Positions 1 through 7,226 are shown, counted from the stretch's first letter. The stretch is DNA of 11,638 nt from Halothiobacillus neapolitanus (GCA_020722165.1 DYLI01000037.1:1-11638), one strand, 5' to 3'. Made by a program: numbers and translations. Notes: generated by a model not told the origin, from the letters alone.

Positions 1-243
1 AATGCACCCCAACGATGCTGCCCTACGGGCAAGCCACGAACCAAGCCGCAAAAGCGAGGCCGTCCCGACGCGACATCCATGTCGCAACGGGACTAAATGC
101 GCCATCCATGGCGCTTTCACCTCGCTTTTACAACTTGGTTCGCGGCAGCATCGAAAAGGGGTAGTGAAACCCAAAGCAAAATCCAGAGCCGCGCCTTTGG
201 CGCATGAGTCAGCAAAACCTTCTTTGATGAACGCCCTAGCTAT
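1..243. other. Non-coding region downstream of thiO
   Basis: No convincing gene is visible here. The one long open frame (2-247, plus) encodes a low-complexity, basic peptide without a recognisable family, and it runs straight through a palindromic element, so I treat it as chance. Positions 13-153 are filled by a nested inverted repeat, listed separately. Positions 191-203 form a small hairpin, GCGCC-TTT-GGCGC, that could slow transcription leaving thiO on the minus strand. It lacks an immediate T-run, so it is not a convincing terminator. The left edge cuts into whatever lies upstream. Confidence 0.6.
13..153. repeat. Nested inverted repeat, three-way cruciform, MITE-like
   Basis: Outer arms pair 13-22 with 144-153 (CGATGCTGCC, 10 bp perfect), then 37-45 with 134-142 (CGAACCAAG, 9 bp perfect), then 50-59 with 120-129 (AAAAGCGAGG, 10 bp perfect). 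A 4-base internal loop lies between the last two stems. Inside are two separate hairpins. The first pairs 62-67 with 88-93 (GTCCCG) and 70-76 with 79-85 (GCGACAT). The second pairs 99-105 with 108-114 (GCGCCAT), extended by AAA 95-97 against TTT 115-117. Both inner hairpins share the core CATCCATG with a CC turn. An unpaired 23-36 segment has its own small GCCC/GGGC hairpin. The shape resembles a miniature mobile repeat or a structured RNA; which of these cannot be decided here. Confidence 0.75.
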
Positions 244-1368
244 TTAGCGCACTGAATCCCACGCATAAGGCGCGACATCCAGCTGACCTACTTCCTTCTC
301 GATCATCTGCACAAATAACTCCGTTGATGCCGGTCCCATGACCAAACCATTGCGGAAATGACCCGCGTGTAAAAACAGCCCCGCAATGTCGGGGTGCTCG
401 CCAATATAAGGAATACCCCGCGGACTGCCCGGGCGCAGCCCCGCCCAATGTGCTTCCATCGGCGCGCCTGCCAAGGCCGGACATAGGCGCAGCGCAAAAG
501 CATACAAGGACTCACGCGCCGCTTCGGTCGTGACTTTATCAAAACCCACATATTCCAGCGTGCTACCGACCACGACCCGACCATCCTTGCGCGGAATCAA
601 ATAGCGGCCTTCCGACATGACAATGCGCCGCAAACCGCTCTGCGGTGCATTCAACACCATCATCTGCCCGCGCACTGGCTCAATCGCTGGAGGATGCTCA
701 CTGGCGACACTCAGAGCCTGCAACACCTGCGCACTCCATGCACCTGCGGTTAGCACGACAGCATCTGCCGAAAGTACCTGCCCATCCACGCGCACGCCAT
801 GCACGCGCCCCGCCGTGATAGCCAAGCCCTGAACCTCAACCTGCTCCAACAGACGCACGCCATGCACATCCAGCGCCGCCCGCAAGGCACGCAACAAACG
901 CGGATTACGAATCTGCATTACCTGTGGCATCCACCATGCGCCCTCGATGCCATGCTCAATTCCCGCCTGCACGCTGGCAACGTCTGCACCCTCAAGGCGC
1001 TGCAAAGCCACGCCATGCGCCGCTGCCCAAGCCAATGGATCAACACCACAACCCGAAGCTGCATCCAGGCTAGCCACATTATCCAACATCAGCAAACCGC
1101 TGGACAACAACTCAGGATCAACCCCGCTCTCCTCTCGCAAGCCCTCGGCCAAAGCGGGATAAAGCTGCTGCGAGCGTTGCGCCAAGGCATTGACCGTATC
1201 CGCATAATGCCAAGGGTAGAGCGGCGAAAGAATACCGCCGCCCGCCCAAGAGGACTCTTGACCCGCGAGTTTGCGATCCAGTAGCGTCACCGCATAGCCG
1301 CGCGCACGCAGCGCCAAAGCGGTTAACATACCGATAACACCTGCGCCCACGATCAGAAAATCACTCAT
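244..1368 (-). CDS. thiO: Glycine oxidase ThiO (FAD-dependent)
   Basis: A 374-residue FAD-dependent amine oxidase of the DAO family. By family knowledge ThiO oxidises glycine with O2 to the imine (dehydroglycine) used by ThiG to build the thiazole ring of thiamine, releasing H2O2; it is cytosolic. Visible motifs are the N-terminal dinucleotide fold GAGVIG (residues 8-13) ending in acidic D31, the GQESSWAGGGILSPLYPW segment (36-53), VLTAGAWS (205-212), PVRGQM (231-236), IPRKDGRVVVGST (258-270), WAGLRPGSPRG (308-318) and the C-terminal GHFRNGLVMGP (336-346). Length is usual for the family. The ATG at 1366-1368 places the Rossmann motif at the normal distance, so this start is firm, although it overlaps the oxyR start by two bases. 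No thiS or thiG lies in the window. Other DAO-family deaminases are possible but less likely. Confidence 0.88.
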   Translation of the reverse strand: MSDFLIVGAGVIGMLTALALRARGYAVTLLDRKLAGQESSWAGGGILSPLYPWHYADTVNALAQRSQQLYPALAEGLREESGVDPELLSSGLLMLDNVASLDAASGCGVDPLAWAAAHGVALQRLEGADVASVQAGIEHGIEGAWWMPQVMQIRNPRLLRALRAALDVHGVRLLEQVEVQGLAITAGRVHGVRVDGQVLSADAVVLTAGAWSAQVLQALSVASEHPPAIEPVRGQMMVLNAPQSGLRRIVMSEGRYLIPRKDGRVVVGSTLEYVGFDKVTTEAARESLYAFALRLCPALAGAPMEAHWAGLRPGSPRGIPYIGEHPDIAGLFLHAGHFRNGLVMGPASTELFVQMIEKEVGQLDVAPYAWDSVR

Positions 1369-2308
1369 GACACTTACCGAACTCCGTTACATTCTTGCCG
1401 TCGCCCGCGAACGCCATTTCAGCCGTGCCGCCGAGGTCTGCCACGTCAGTCAACCGACGCTCAGTGTCGCCGTGCGCAAGCTTGAAGACGAACTCGGCGT
1501 ACAAATTTTTGAACGCGACCCCAAAAGCGCCACTCGTGTCACCCCTGCGGGTGAGCGTATTCTGGCGCACGCCCAGCGCGTGCTAGAAGAAGTCGAACAC
1601 CTCAAACAAACCGCGCAAGCAAGCAATAACCCGCTGCAAGGCACCCTGCGCGTAGGACTAATCTACACCATCGGCCCCTACCTTTTGCCCTACATCATCC
1701 CCGCTTTGCACCAGCGTGCGTCACTCATGCCGCTATTAATCGAAGAGGGCATGACCGCCGAGCTCGCAGCACGCCTGCAACTTGGCGAACTGGACGTGAT
1801 CGTGGTCTCCGAACCTTTCTCCTCGGCGGGCGTATGCACACAAGCGGTGTATGACGAAGCCTTTGTCGTCGCCATGCCGCCAGAACATCCGTGGAGCGAT
1901 GAAAAAAGACTCTCCCCCAAGCGTCTTGCTGAGGGCGAATTGCTGCTCCTGGGACAAGGCCACTGCTTCCGCGACCAAGTGCTGCAAATGTGCCCCGACT
2001 GCAACCGCAGCGCCAACTTCAGTGGCCTGCAACGCACCCTCGAAGGTGGCTCGCTGGAAACCATTCGTCACATGGTGGCATCCGGCCTTGGCGTGACGGT
2101 TTTGCCATGCAGCTCGGTCGAACAAAATTTCGACCAAGGCCGCCTCATATATCGGCATTTTAGTGAGCCCGTGCCCACGCGGCGGGTGATTCTAGCCTGG
2201 CGCAAAACATTTCCGCGCCTGGAAGCCATTGAAGCCTTACGTCAGGCCATTTTGTCTATCCAGCACCCCTGCCTGCGCAGCCTGCCGGATGCGGAAGCCG
2301 GATGTTAA
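1367..2308 (+). CDS. oxyR: OxyR, hydrogen-peroxide-sensing LysR-type regulator
   Basis: A 313-residue LysR-type regulator. The winged helix-turn-helix lies near residues 18-45 (FSRAAEVCHVSQPTLSVAVR...), followed by a linker helix and a substrate-binding-like domain from about residue 93. The peroxide-sensing cysteines are present: GHCFRDQVLQMC gives C200 and C209, the same spacing as E. coli C199/C208. In the family, H2O2 oxidises this pair to a disulphide and the tetramer then activates catalase, peroxiredoxin and related genes. The start MTLTELRY is the canonical OxyR N-terminus. The gene has no free upstream DNA: its ATG overlaps the start codon of thiO, so its promoter must lie inside thiO. 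No strong Shine-Dalgarno is seen before the ATG. Its TAA stop overlaps the convergent neighbour's stop. Confidence 0.94.
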   Translation: MTLTELRYILAVARERHFSRAAEVCHVSQPTLSVAVRKLEDELGVQIFERDPKSATRVTPAGERILAHAQRVLEEVEHLKQTAQASNNPLQGTLRVGLIYTIGPYLLPYIIPALHQRASLMPLLIEEGMTAELAARLQLGELDVIVVSEPFSSAGVCTQAVYDEAFVVAMPPEHPWSDEKRLSPKRLAEGELLLLGQGHCFRDQVLQMCPDCNRSANFSGLQRTLEGGSLETIRHMVASGLGVTVLPCSSVEQNFDQGRLIYRHFSEPVPTRRVILAWRKTFPRLEAIEALRQAILSIQHPCLRSLPDAEAGC

Positions 2309-2760
2309 GCCTCAATCGGCATAACCTCTTCAGCCTGCAACCCCTTGCGCCCCTGCGCGATCACAAAGGCCACACGTTGCCCTTCAAACAACGAGCGATG
2401 ACCGTCTCCCTGCAACGAGCGGTAATGCACAAAAATTTCCGCTCCGGAGTCACGCAAAATAAAACCGTAGCCCTTGCCGGCATCAAACCACTTCACCGTC
2501 CCCATTTCCTGCAAGCCGACCTCTTCCGACGACTGCACACCCAAGGACGTGCGCGGCGTGTACTCACGCTCAAAAACACCCTCCCAAGCGCCACTAGCCA
2601 AACTTACCACTAGCGTGACCAACAAAAATATCGCAAATAAAAGCAGGTAAGGCTGCCATTGCATCGGTTCAATAGCGAGCACTGGAAAAACTCCCAGCGG
2701 AGCGACCGCCGATAGGCCAACGCTAACCAATAAAGAACGAATTAAGATTTTTTGCTTCAT
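2305..2760 (-). CDS. Membrane-anchored cold-shock-domain protein
   Basis: A 151-residue protein with two parts. Residues 1-58 hold two predicted membrane segments (about 8-30 and 37-57). Residues 87-147 are a cold-shock domain with the RNP1-like motif KGYGFI (96-101) and the RNP2-like motif EIFVHY (108-113), opening with GTVKWFDAGKG. Cold-shock domains bind single-stranded RNA or DNA; here the domain would be held at the inner membrane on the cytosolic side. I chose the ATG at 2758-2760. An in-frame TTG at 2806-2808 would add 16 residues (MGALFLVLTLTLVAVH), and since neither has a clear ribosome site the start is uncertain. Similar TM-plus-CSD proteins occur in other gammaproteobacteria, with unknown function. 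It converges with oxyR, sharing TTAA at 2305-2308. Confidence 0.85.
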   Translation of the reverse strand: MKQKILIRSLLVSVGLSAVAPLGVFPVLAIEPMQWQPYLLLFAIFLLVTLVVSLASGAWEGVFEREYTPRTSLGVQSSEEVGLQEMGTVKWFDAGKGYGFILRDSGAEIFVHYRSLQGDGHRSLFEGQRVAFVIAQGRKGLQAEEVMPIEA

Positions 2761-2837
2761 GTGTACTGCAACCAAGGTTAATGTTAAAACTAAAAATAAA
2801 GCGCCCAAGCAAAGCTATATCAAGCTCAGGCGGATTA

Positions 2838-2854
2838 CGATTGTTGCACAATCG
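2838..2854. promoter_or_regulatory. Perfect short hairpin upstream of speE
   Basis: CGATTGT (2838-2844), loop TGC, ACAATCG (2848-2854): a perfect 7-bp dyad in the divergent gap between the cold-shock-domain gene and speE, about 50 bases before the speE start. It could be an operator for either gene. No clear sigma-70 promoter could be fixed next to it, so its role is inference. Confidence 0.4.
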
Positions 2855-2906
2855 CCCACATTACGTGAATGCAATATGACGAAAGTCCACACAAAAGAGA
2901 CGACAC

Positions 2907-3797
2907 ATGACCCCATCAACTGATGAAAGCCCTTTGTTTGAACCGCACAACAGAACGTGGATCAGCGAAACCATCCCTCACATGGGCGCGGCTTTCAGCC
3001 TGAAAACCACGCAAAAGCTGGATGAAATCCAAAGCCCGTTCCAGAAAATCGCCGTGTACGCCACCGAGCACTGGGGGAATCTGATGGTGATCGACGACGC
3101 TTTTATGCTTACCAGCCTGGAAAACTTCGTCTACCACGAAATGGTCAGTCATCCTGCGCTCTTCACCCACCCGAACCCCAAAAACGTCGTCATTATCGGC
3201 GGCGGCGACTGCGGCACACTGCGCGAGGTTTTAAAGCACCCCGGCGTGGAAAAAGTCACCCAAATTGACATCGACGAACAGGTCACGCGCATGGCGGAAA
3301 AATGGTTTCCTGAGCTCTGCGACTCAAATACCGACCCGCGCGCCAATCTGCGCTTTGACGATGGCATCAAATTCATGCGCGAAGCCGCTGACGCGAGCGC
3401 CGACATTATTATTGTGGACTCCACCGACCCCGTTGGCCCGGCCGAAGGTCTTTTTGGCCCGGCATTTATCGCCGACTGCTACCGCGTACTGCGCGAGGGC
3501 GGCATTATGGTCAGCCAAAGCGAATCGCCGTTTTACCACATGGATGTGCTGCAAAACGTTCATCGCGCCATGCTTCGCGCAGGCTTTTCTGACCGCCGCG
3601 CCCTGCTTTTCCCGCAACCCGTTTATCCCGGCGGTTCGATCACCTGCACTTTGGCTAGCAAGCGTCTGCCGCTGGATAGCTTTCGCAAAACCAGCGCCGC
3701 CGCCAAAACCTTCCCCACCCGCTATTACAACGTCGGCATCCATCAAGGCGCACTCACGCCGCCGGAATTTGTGCGCGTAGCGTTAGAGGCGATTTAA
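2907..3797 (+). CDS. speE: Spermidine synthase (polyamine aminopropyltransferase)
   Basis: A 296-residue spermidine synthase. The family transfers an aminopropyl group from decarboxylated S-adenosylmethionine to putrescine, giving spermidine and methylthioadenosine in the cytosol. The N-terminal beta domain carries QSPFQKIAVYATEHWGNLMVIDD (residues 42-64). The Rossmann core has VVIIGGGDCGTLREVLKH (94-111), the acidic DIDEQV, and the active-site strand IIVDSTDPVGPAEGLF (168-183). The C-terminal part contains FPQPVYPGGSITC and RYYNVGIHQGAL. The GGGDCG form, in place of the GGGDGA of E. coli, and the surrounding residues match the Pseudomonas-type enzyme. The ATG is preceded by AGAG about 8 bases upstream. 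No speD is adjacent, so the decarboxylated SAM donor must come from a gene outside the window. Confidence 0.95.
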   Translation: MTPSTDESPLFEPHNRTWISETIPHMGAAFSLKTTQKLDEIQSPFQKIAVYATEHWGNLMVIDDAFMLTSLENFVYHEMVSHPALFTHPNPKNVVIIGGGDCGTLREVLKHPGVEKVTQIDIDEQVTRMAEKWFPELCDSNTDPRANLRFDDGIKFMREAADASADIIIVDSTDPVGPAEGLFGPAFIADCYRVLREGGIMVSQSESPFYHMDVLQNVHRAMLRAGFSDRRALLFPQPVYPGGSITCTLASKRLPLDSFRKTSAAAKTFPTRYYNVGIHQGALTPPEFVRVALEAI

Positions 3798-3806
3798 CGC
3801 ATGATT

Positions 3807-3869
3807 GTAGGCGCGACAGATTCGCACAACAGCTTTTTTGAGTGACGCTGTGCGACAAGTCACACCTAC
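3807..3869. repeat. GTAG-headed REP-like inverted doublet (REPIN-like)
   Basis: In the speE-mnmG gap a GTAG-headed palindromic unit occurs on each strand. The plus copy opens GTAGGCGCGACAG at 3807. The minus copy reads GTAGGTGTGACTTGTCGCAC starting at 3869 and folds as GTGTGAC-TT-GTCGCAC with one G-T pair. The two halves also pair with each other through TCGCACA...AGC (3822-3833) and GCTGTGCGA (3847-3855), around a loop with six T's. Two head-out GTAG-headed REPs on opposite strands are the layout of REPINs mobilised by REP-associated tyrosine transposases (RAYTs). It may also act as a processing or termination structure between speE and mnmG. Confidence 0.65.
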
Positions 3870-3883
3870 ACCGAATTATTTCG

Positions 3884-3889
3884 TACAAT
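3884..3889 (+). promoter_or_regulatory. Candidate -10 box for the mnmG operon
   Basis: TACAAT matches the sigma-70 -10 consensus in 5 of 6 bases and lies 33 bases before the mnmG ATG, just after the REP-like element. No good -35 hexamer is seen 16-18 bases upstream, so this is a weak call. Confidence 0.3.
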
Positions 3890-3922
3890 CAGCCGCTTGC
3901 GATTTCCTGTTTGAACTAAGCC

Positions 3923-5809
3923 ATGCTCTATCCTGAAAAATTCGATGTCATTGTGATTGGTGGCGGCCATGCCGGTACTGAAGCCGCACTGGCCGCTGCG
4001 CGCACGGGTGCGAAAACGCTACTGCTCACCCACAACATTGAAACCGTCGGTGCCATGAGCTGTAACCCGGCGATTGGCGGCATTGGCAAAGGGCATCTGG
4101 TCAAAGAAATTGACGCGCTGGACGGGGGCATGGCGCGGGCGGCGGATCGGGGCGGCATCCAATTCCGCACGCTGAATGCACGCAAGGGGCCGGCGGTGCG
4201 TGCCACCCGCGCGCAGGCCGACCGCAATCTTTACCGGCTGGCGATTCGTGACATGGTGGAGCATCAGCCCAATCTGCACGTTTTTCAACAGGCCGCCGAT
4301 GATTTGATCGTCGAAGGCGAGCGCGTGGCGGGCGTGGTCACCCATACCGGCATCCGCTTTCAGACGCGCAGCGTGGTGCTAACAGCGGGCACGTTTTTGG
4401 GCGGCAAGATTCATGTCGGCATGGACAACTACGCCGGTGGGCGCATGGGTGACCCACCTTCAATCGCACTTGCGCAGCGTTTGCGCGAGCTGCACCCGCG
4501 TGTGGATCGCCTGAAAACCGGCACACCTGCGCGCATCGACAGCCGTTCGCTGAATCTTGCCGTGATGGACGAGCAGAAGGGCGACGAGCCACGCCCGGTG
4601 TTTTCGTTTCTGGGTCATCGCGCCGAACACCCGCGTCAGGTGAGCTGCTACATCACGTATACCAACGAACGCACCCACGAGATTATCCGTGGCGGGCTGG
4701 ATCGCTCACCGATGTATGCGGGCGTGATTGAAGGCATTGGCCCACGTTATTGCCCGTCGATTGAAGACAAGGTAGTGCGCTTTGCCGACAAGGATCGGCA
4801 TCAGGTCTTTGTCGAACCCGAAAGCCTGACTTCGACCGAAATCTACCCCAACGGCATTTCCACCTCGCTGCCGTTTGATATTCAACTCGCCATGATTCGT
4901 TCGATTGCGGGCTTTGAAAACGCGCACGTCACCCGTCCCGGCTACGCGATTGAATACGATTATTTTGATCCGCGTGATTTGAAGCCCACCTTGGAAACCC
5001 GTGTCATCAACGGCTTGTTTTTTGCCGGGCAAATCAACGGCACCACGGGCTACGAAGAAGCCGGGGCGCAGGGCTTGGTGGCCGGGGTGAATGCTGCGCG
5101 CGCCGCCAAGGGTTTGGATTTGTGGTCGCCGCGCCGCGAAGAAAGCTACATCGGCGTGATGATTGACGACCTGATTACCCTCGGCACCAAAGAACCCTAC
5201 CGCATGTTTACCAGCCGCGCGGAATACCGTCTGCTGCTGCGTGAAGACAATGCCGATCTGCGCCTGACCGAAATCGGGCGTGATCTAGGTCTAGTGGGCG
5301 AACGCCGCTGGCGCGCATTCAATGAAAAACGTGAAGCGATTGAGCGTGAACAGCAGCGATTGAGCGAGATCATGGTGACACCTAACAGCCCTGCCGGTTT
5401 GGCCTTACTTGAGCGCGGCCTAGTGTTTGCGCGCGAATCGCTCGCCATTGACCTGCTCAAGCGCCCGGAATTGGATTATGCGCACGTGGTCAACCTGCCG
5501 GGGCTCGAAACTGACCACGTAAGTGAACAAGTCGCCGATCAAGTCGAAGTCCAAGCCAAATACGCAGGCTATCTCGACATTCAACGCCAAGAAATCGAGC
5601 GTTCACGACGCAATGAAGACACACTACTACCTGACGCACTGGATTTGGATGCGATTAGCGGCTTGTCGAATGAAATCAAACAAAAACTTAAAGCACATCG
5701 CCCCTCCACGCTGGGGCAGGCTTCGCGCATTCCCGGCGTGACCCCGGCGGCCATTTCGCTGCTGCTGGTCTCGTTGAAAAAGCAGTCCAAAATCAAGGCG
5801 GCCTCATGA
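3923..5809 (+). CDS. mnmG: tRNA uridine 34 5-carboxymethylaminomethyl modification enzyme MnmG (GidA)
   Basis: A 628-residue FAD protein, the usual MnmG length. With MnmE it installs the cmnm5 group at wobble uridine 34 of certain tRNAs, using methylenetetrahydrofolate and NADH, in the cytosol. The FAD fold opens with VIVIGGGHAGTEAA (9-22), followed by the family signature MSCNPAIGGIGKGHLVKEID (45-64, with C47) and the stretch GGMARAADRGGIQFRTLNARKGPAV. The second conserved cysteine is in GPRYCPSIEDK (C278, equivalent to E. coli C277). NGTTGYEEAGAQGLVAG and the helical C-terminal domain that contacts MnmE are present. The start codon has only a weak ribosome site. Its stop overlaps rsmG by ATGA, so it heads a coupled four-gene operon. 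The mnmE partner is not in the window. Confidence 0.97.
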   Translation: MLYPEKFDVIVIGGGHAGTEAALAAARTGAKTLLLTHNIETVGAMSCNPAIGGIGKGHLVKEIDALDGGMARAADRGGIQFRTLNARKGPAVRATRAQADRNLYRLAIRDMVEHQPNLHVFQQAADDLIVEGERVAGVVTHTGIRFQTRSVVLTAGTFLGGKIHVGMDNYAGGRMGDPPSIALAQRLRELHPRVDRLKTGTPARIDSRSLNLAVMDEQKGDEPRPVFSFLGHRAEHPRQVSCYITYTNERTHEIIRGGLDRSPMYAGVIEGIGPRYCPSIEDKVVRFADKDRHQVFVEPESLTSTEIYPNGISTSLPFDIQLAMIRSIAGFENAHVTRPGYAIEYDYFDPRDLKPTLETRVINGLFFAGQINGTTGYEEAGAQGLVAGVNAARAAKGLDLWSPRREESYIGVMIDDLITLGTKEPYRMFTSRAEYRLLLREDNADLRLTEIGRDLGLVGERRWRAFNEKREAIEREQQRLSEIMVTPNSPAGLALLERGLVFARESLAIDLLKRPELDYAHVVNLPGLETDHVSEQVADQVEVQAKYAGYLDIQRQEIERSRRNEDTLLPDALDLDAISGLSNEIKQKLKAHRPSTLGQASRIPGVTPAAISLLLVSLKKQSKIKAAS

Positions 5810-6453
5810 GCTTGGCTTTCCCGCGCGCCGCCTGCGCCGAGCGTCTCAAGGCCGGACTGGCTGAAATCGACCTCGCGCTTGATGAGACCACTCAAGCCCG
5901 CCTGCTCGACTACTTGGCGCTCATGGACAAATGGAATCAGGCGTATAACCTGACCGCCATCCGCAAGCCGCTGGAGATGGTGGACAAACATCTGCTCGAC
6001 TCGCTGAGCCTGCTACCTCATGTCAAAGACGCGCCGCTACTCGACGTTGGCGCGGGAGCGGGTTTGCCGGGGCTGGTCATCGCACTCATGCGCCCCAGTG
6101 TTGAGGTCACCCTCGTCGATGCCGTGGCCAAAAAAGTGCAGTTTATGCAGCATGTTATCCGCACTCTGCAACTGTCTAACGCCCGGGCTATCCATAGCCG
6201 GATCGAGGATATGCACGGCCACTACCCGCAAATCACCAGCCGCGCCTTTGCCAGCCTGAGCGACTTTGTCAGCCTCACGCGCCCCTTACTCAGCCCCGGT
6301 GGAACATGGCTCGCCATGAAGGGGCAGATTCCACAGGATGAGCTGCACACACTGCCCGCATGGGTTAAAGTCGTAGCCACGCCTGCGCTTTGCGTCCCTG
6401 CCGCGCTTGGCGAACGCCACCTCATTTTGCTGACTGACCAGGACACGCCATGA
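5806..6453 (+). CDS. rsmG: 16S rRNA (guanine-527-N7)-methyltransferase RsmG (GidB)
   Basis: A 215-residue SAM-dependent methyltransferase of the RsmG family, which methylates N7 of G527 in 16S rRNA; loss gives low-level streptomycin resistance in several bacteria. Family signatures are WNQAYNLTAIR (43-53), KHLLDSLSLLP (61-71), the SAM-binding glycine loop LLDVGAGAGLPGL (78-90), VTLVDAVAKKVQF (101-113) and SRAFASLSDF (145-154). The ATG overlaps the mnmG stop by 4 bases (5806-5809) and is preceded by AAGGCGG, so translation is likely coupled. Its own stop overlaps the parA start in the same way. Length is typical. Confidence 0.95.
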   Translation: MSLAFPRAACAERLKAGLAEIDLALDETTQARLLDYLALMDKWNQAYNLTAIRKPLEMVDKHLLDSLSLLPHVKDAPLLDVGAGAGLPGLVIALMRPSVEVTLVDAVAKKVQFMQHVIRTLQLSNARAIHSRIEDMHGHYPQITSRAFASLSDFVSLTRPLLSPGGTWLAMKGQIPQDELHTLPAWVKVVATPALCVPAALGERHLILLTDQDTP

Positions 6454-7226
6454 CCCGCATTTTTGCCATTGCCAACCAAAAAGGCGGTGTAGGAAAAACC
6501 ACCACCGCCGTCAATCTGGCGGCGGGACTGGCGCTCGGTGACAAGCGGGTGTTGTTGATCGACCTTGATCCACAAGGCAATTCCACCACGGCCTGCGGCT
6601 TGGACAAGCATGCCATCCACCCCACCGCCAATGAACTTCTGTTGGGCGAACACGACATCGCCGCCTGCATTCACCCCAGCCAATGCGGCGATTACCACGT
6701 GATCCCCGCCAATGGCGAGCTCACCACCGCAGAGGTGCGCCTGGTGAGCAAAATCGGCCGCGAAATGGTGTTGCGTCTTGCGCTGCAAAACATCCTTGAT
6801 CGCTACGACATCGTGCTGATGGATTGCCCTCCCGCATTGAACATCCTCACAGTCAATGCTCTCGTCGCCGCGCAGGATGTCATCGTGCCAATGCAGTGCG
6901 AATATTTTGCGCTGGAAGGACTTTCGGCGCTGATGGGCACGATTGAACAGGTGCGCGCCGCTGTAAACCCCGGCCTGCATATTTTTGGCGTGCTGCGCAC
7001 CATGTTCGATGGGCGCAATAATCTGAGCCAAGAGGTTTCCCAGCAGCTTGAAGCGCATTTTGGTGCAACGCTATTTGAGACCGTCATCCCGCGCAATGTG
7101 CGCCTCGCCGAAGCGCCCAGCCACGGGCTTTCGGTGATTGCCTACGACCCAAGCTCCAGCGGGGCGCAGGCCTATGTGCAACTCGCGCAAGAAGTGATGC
7201 AACGCATGATGGAAACCAATACATGA
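6450..7226 (+). CDS. parA: Chromosome-partitioning ATPase ParA (Soj)
   Basis: A 258-residue ParA/MinD-type ATPase. It binds the nucleoid non-specifically as an ATP dimer and, with ParB at parS sites, moves replicated origins apart. The deviant Walker A motif KGGVGKTT is at residues 11-18, LLIDLDPQGN (Walker A' region) at 35-44 and LMDCPPALNILTVNAL (Walker B) at 123-138. The chromosomal-type signatures RTMFDGRNNLSQEV (183-196) and IPRNVRLAEAPSHG (213-226) are both present. There is no N-terminal DNA-binding extension of the plasmid ParA kind, so this is the short chromosomal Soj type. The ribosome site AGGA (6440-6443) lies 6 bases before the ATG, inside rsmG. The gene overlaps rsmG and parB by ATGA at either end. 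Confidence 0.96.
   Translation: MTRIFAIANQKGGVGKTTTAVNLAAGLALGDKRVLLIDLDPQGNSTTACGLDKHAIHPTANELLLGEHDIAACIHPSQCGDYHVIPANGELTTAEVRLVSKIGREMVLRLALQNILDRYDIVLMDCPPALNILTVNALVAAQDVIVPMQCEYFALEGLSALMGTIEQVRAAVNPGLHIFGVLRTMFDGRNNLSQEVSQQLEAHFGATLFETVIPRNVRLAEAPSHGLSVIAYDPSSSGAQAYVQLAQEVMQRMMETNT

Noticed and set aside
2..247. Open frame of 81 codons on the plus strand
   Set aside because: It runs through the nested inverted repeat, has no recognisable domain and shows a frame-shadow-like composition; no ribosome site can be judged at the window edge.
6222..7058. 278-codon open frame on the minus strand across rsmG/parA
   Set aside because: It is antisense to well-supported rsmG and parA, His/Gln-rich as expected for a shadow frame, and has no family resemblance.
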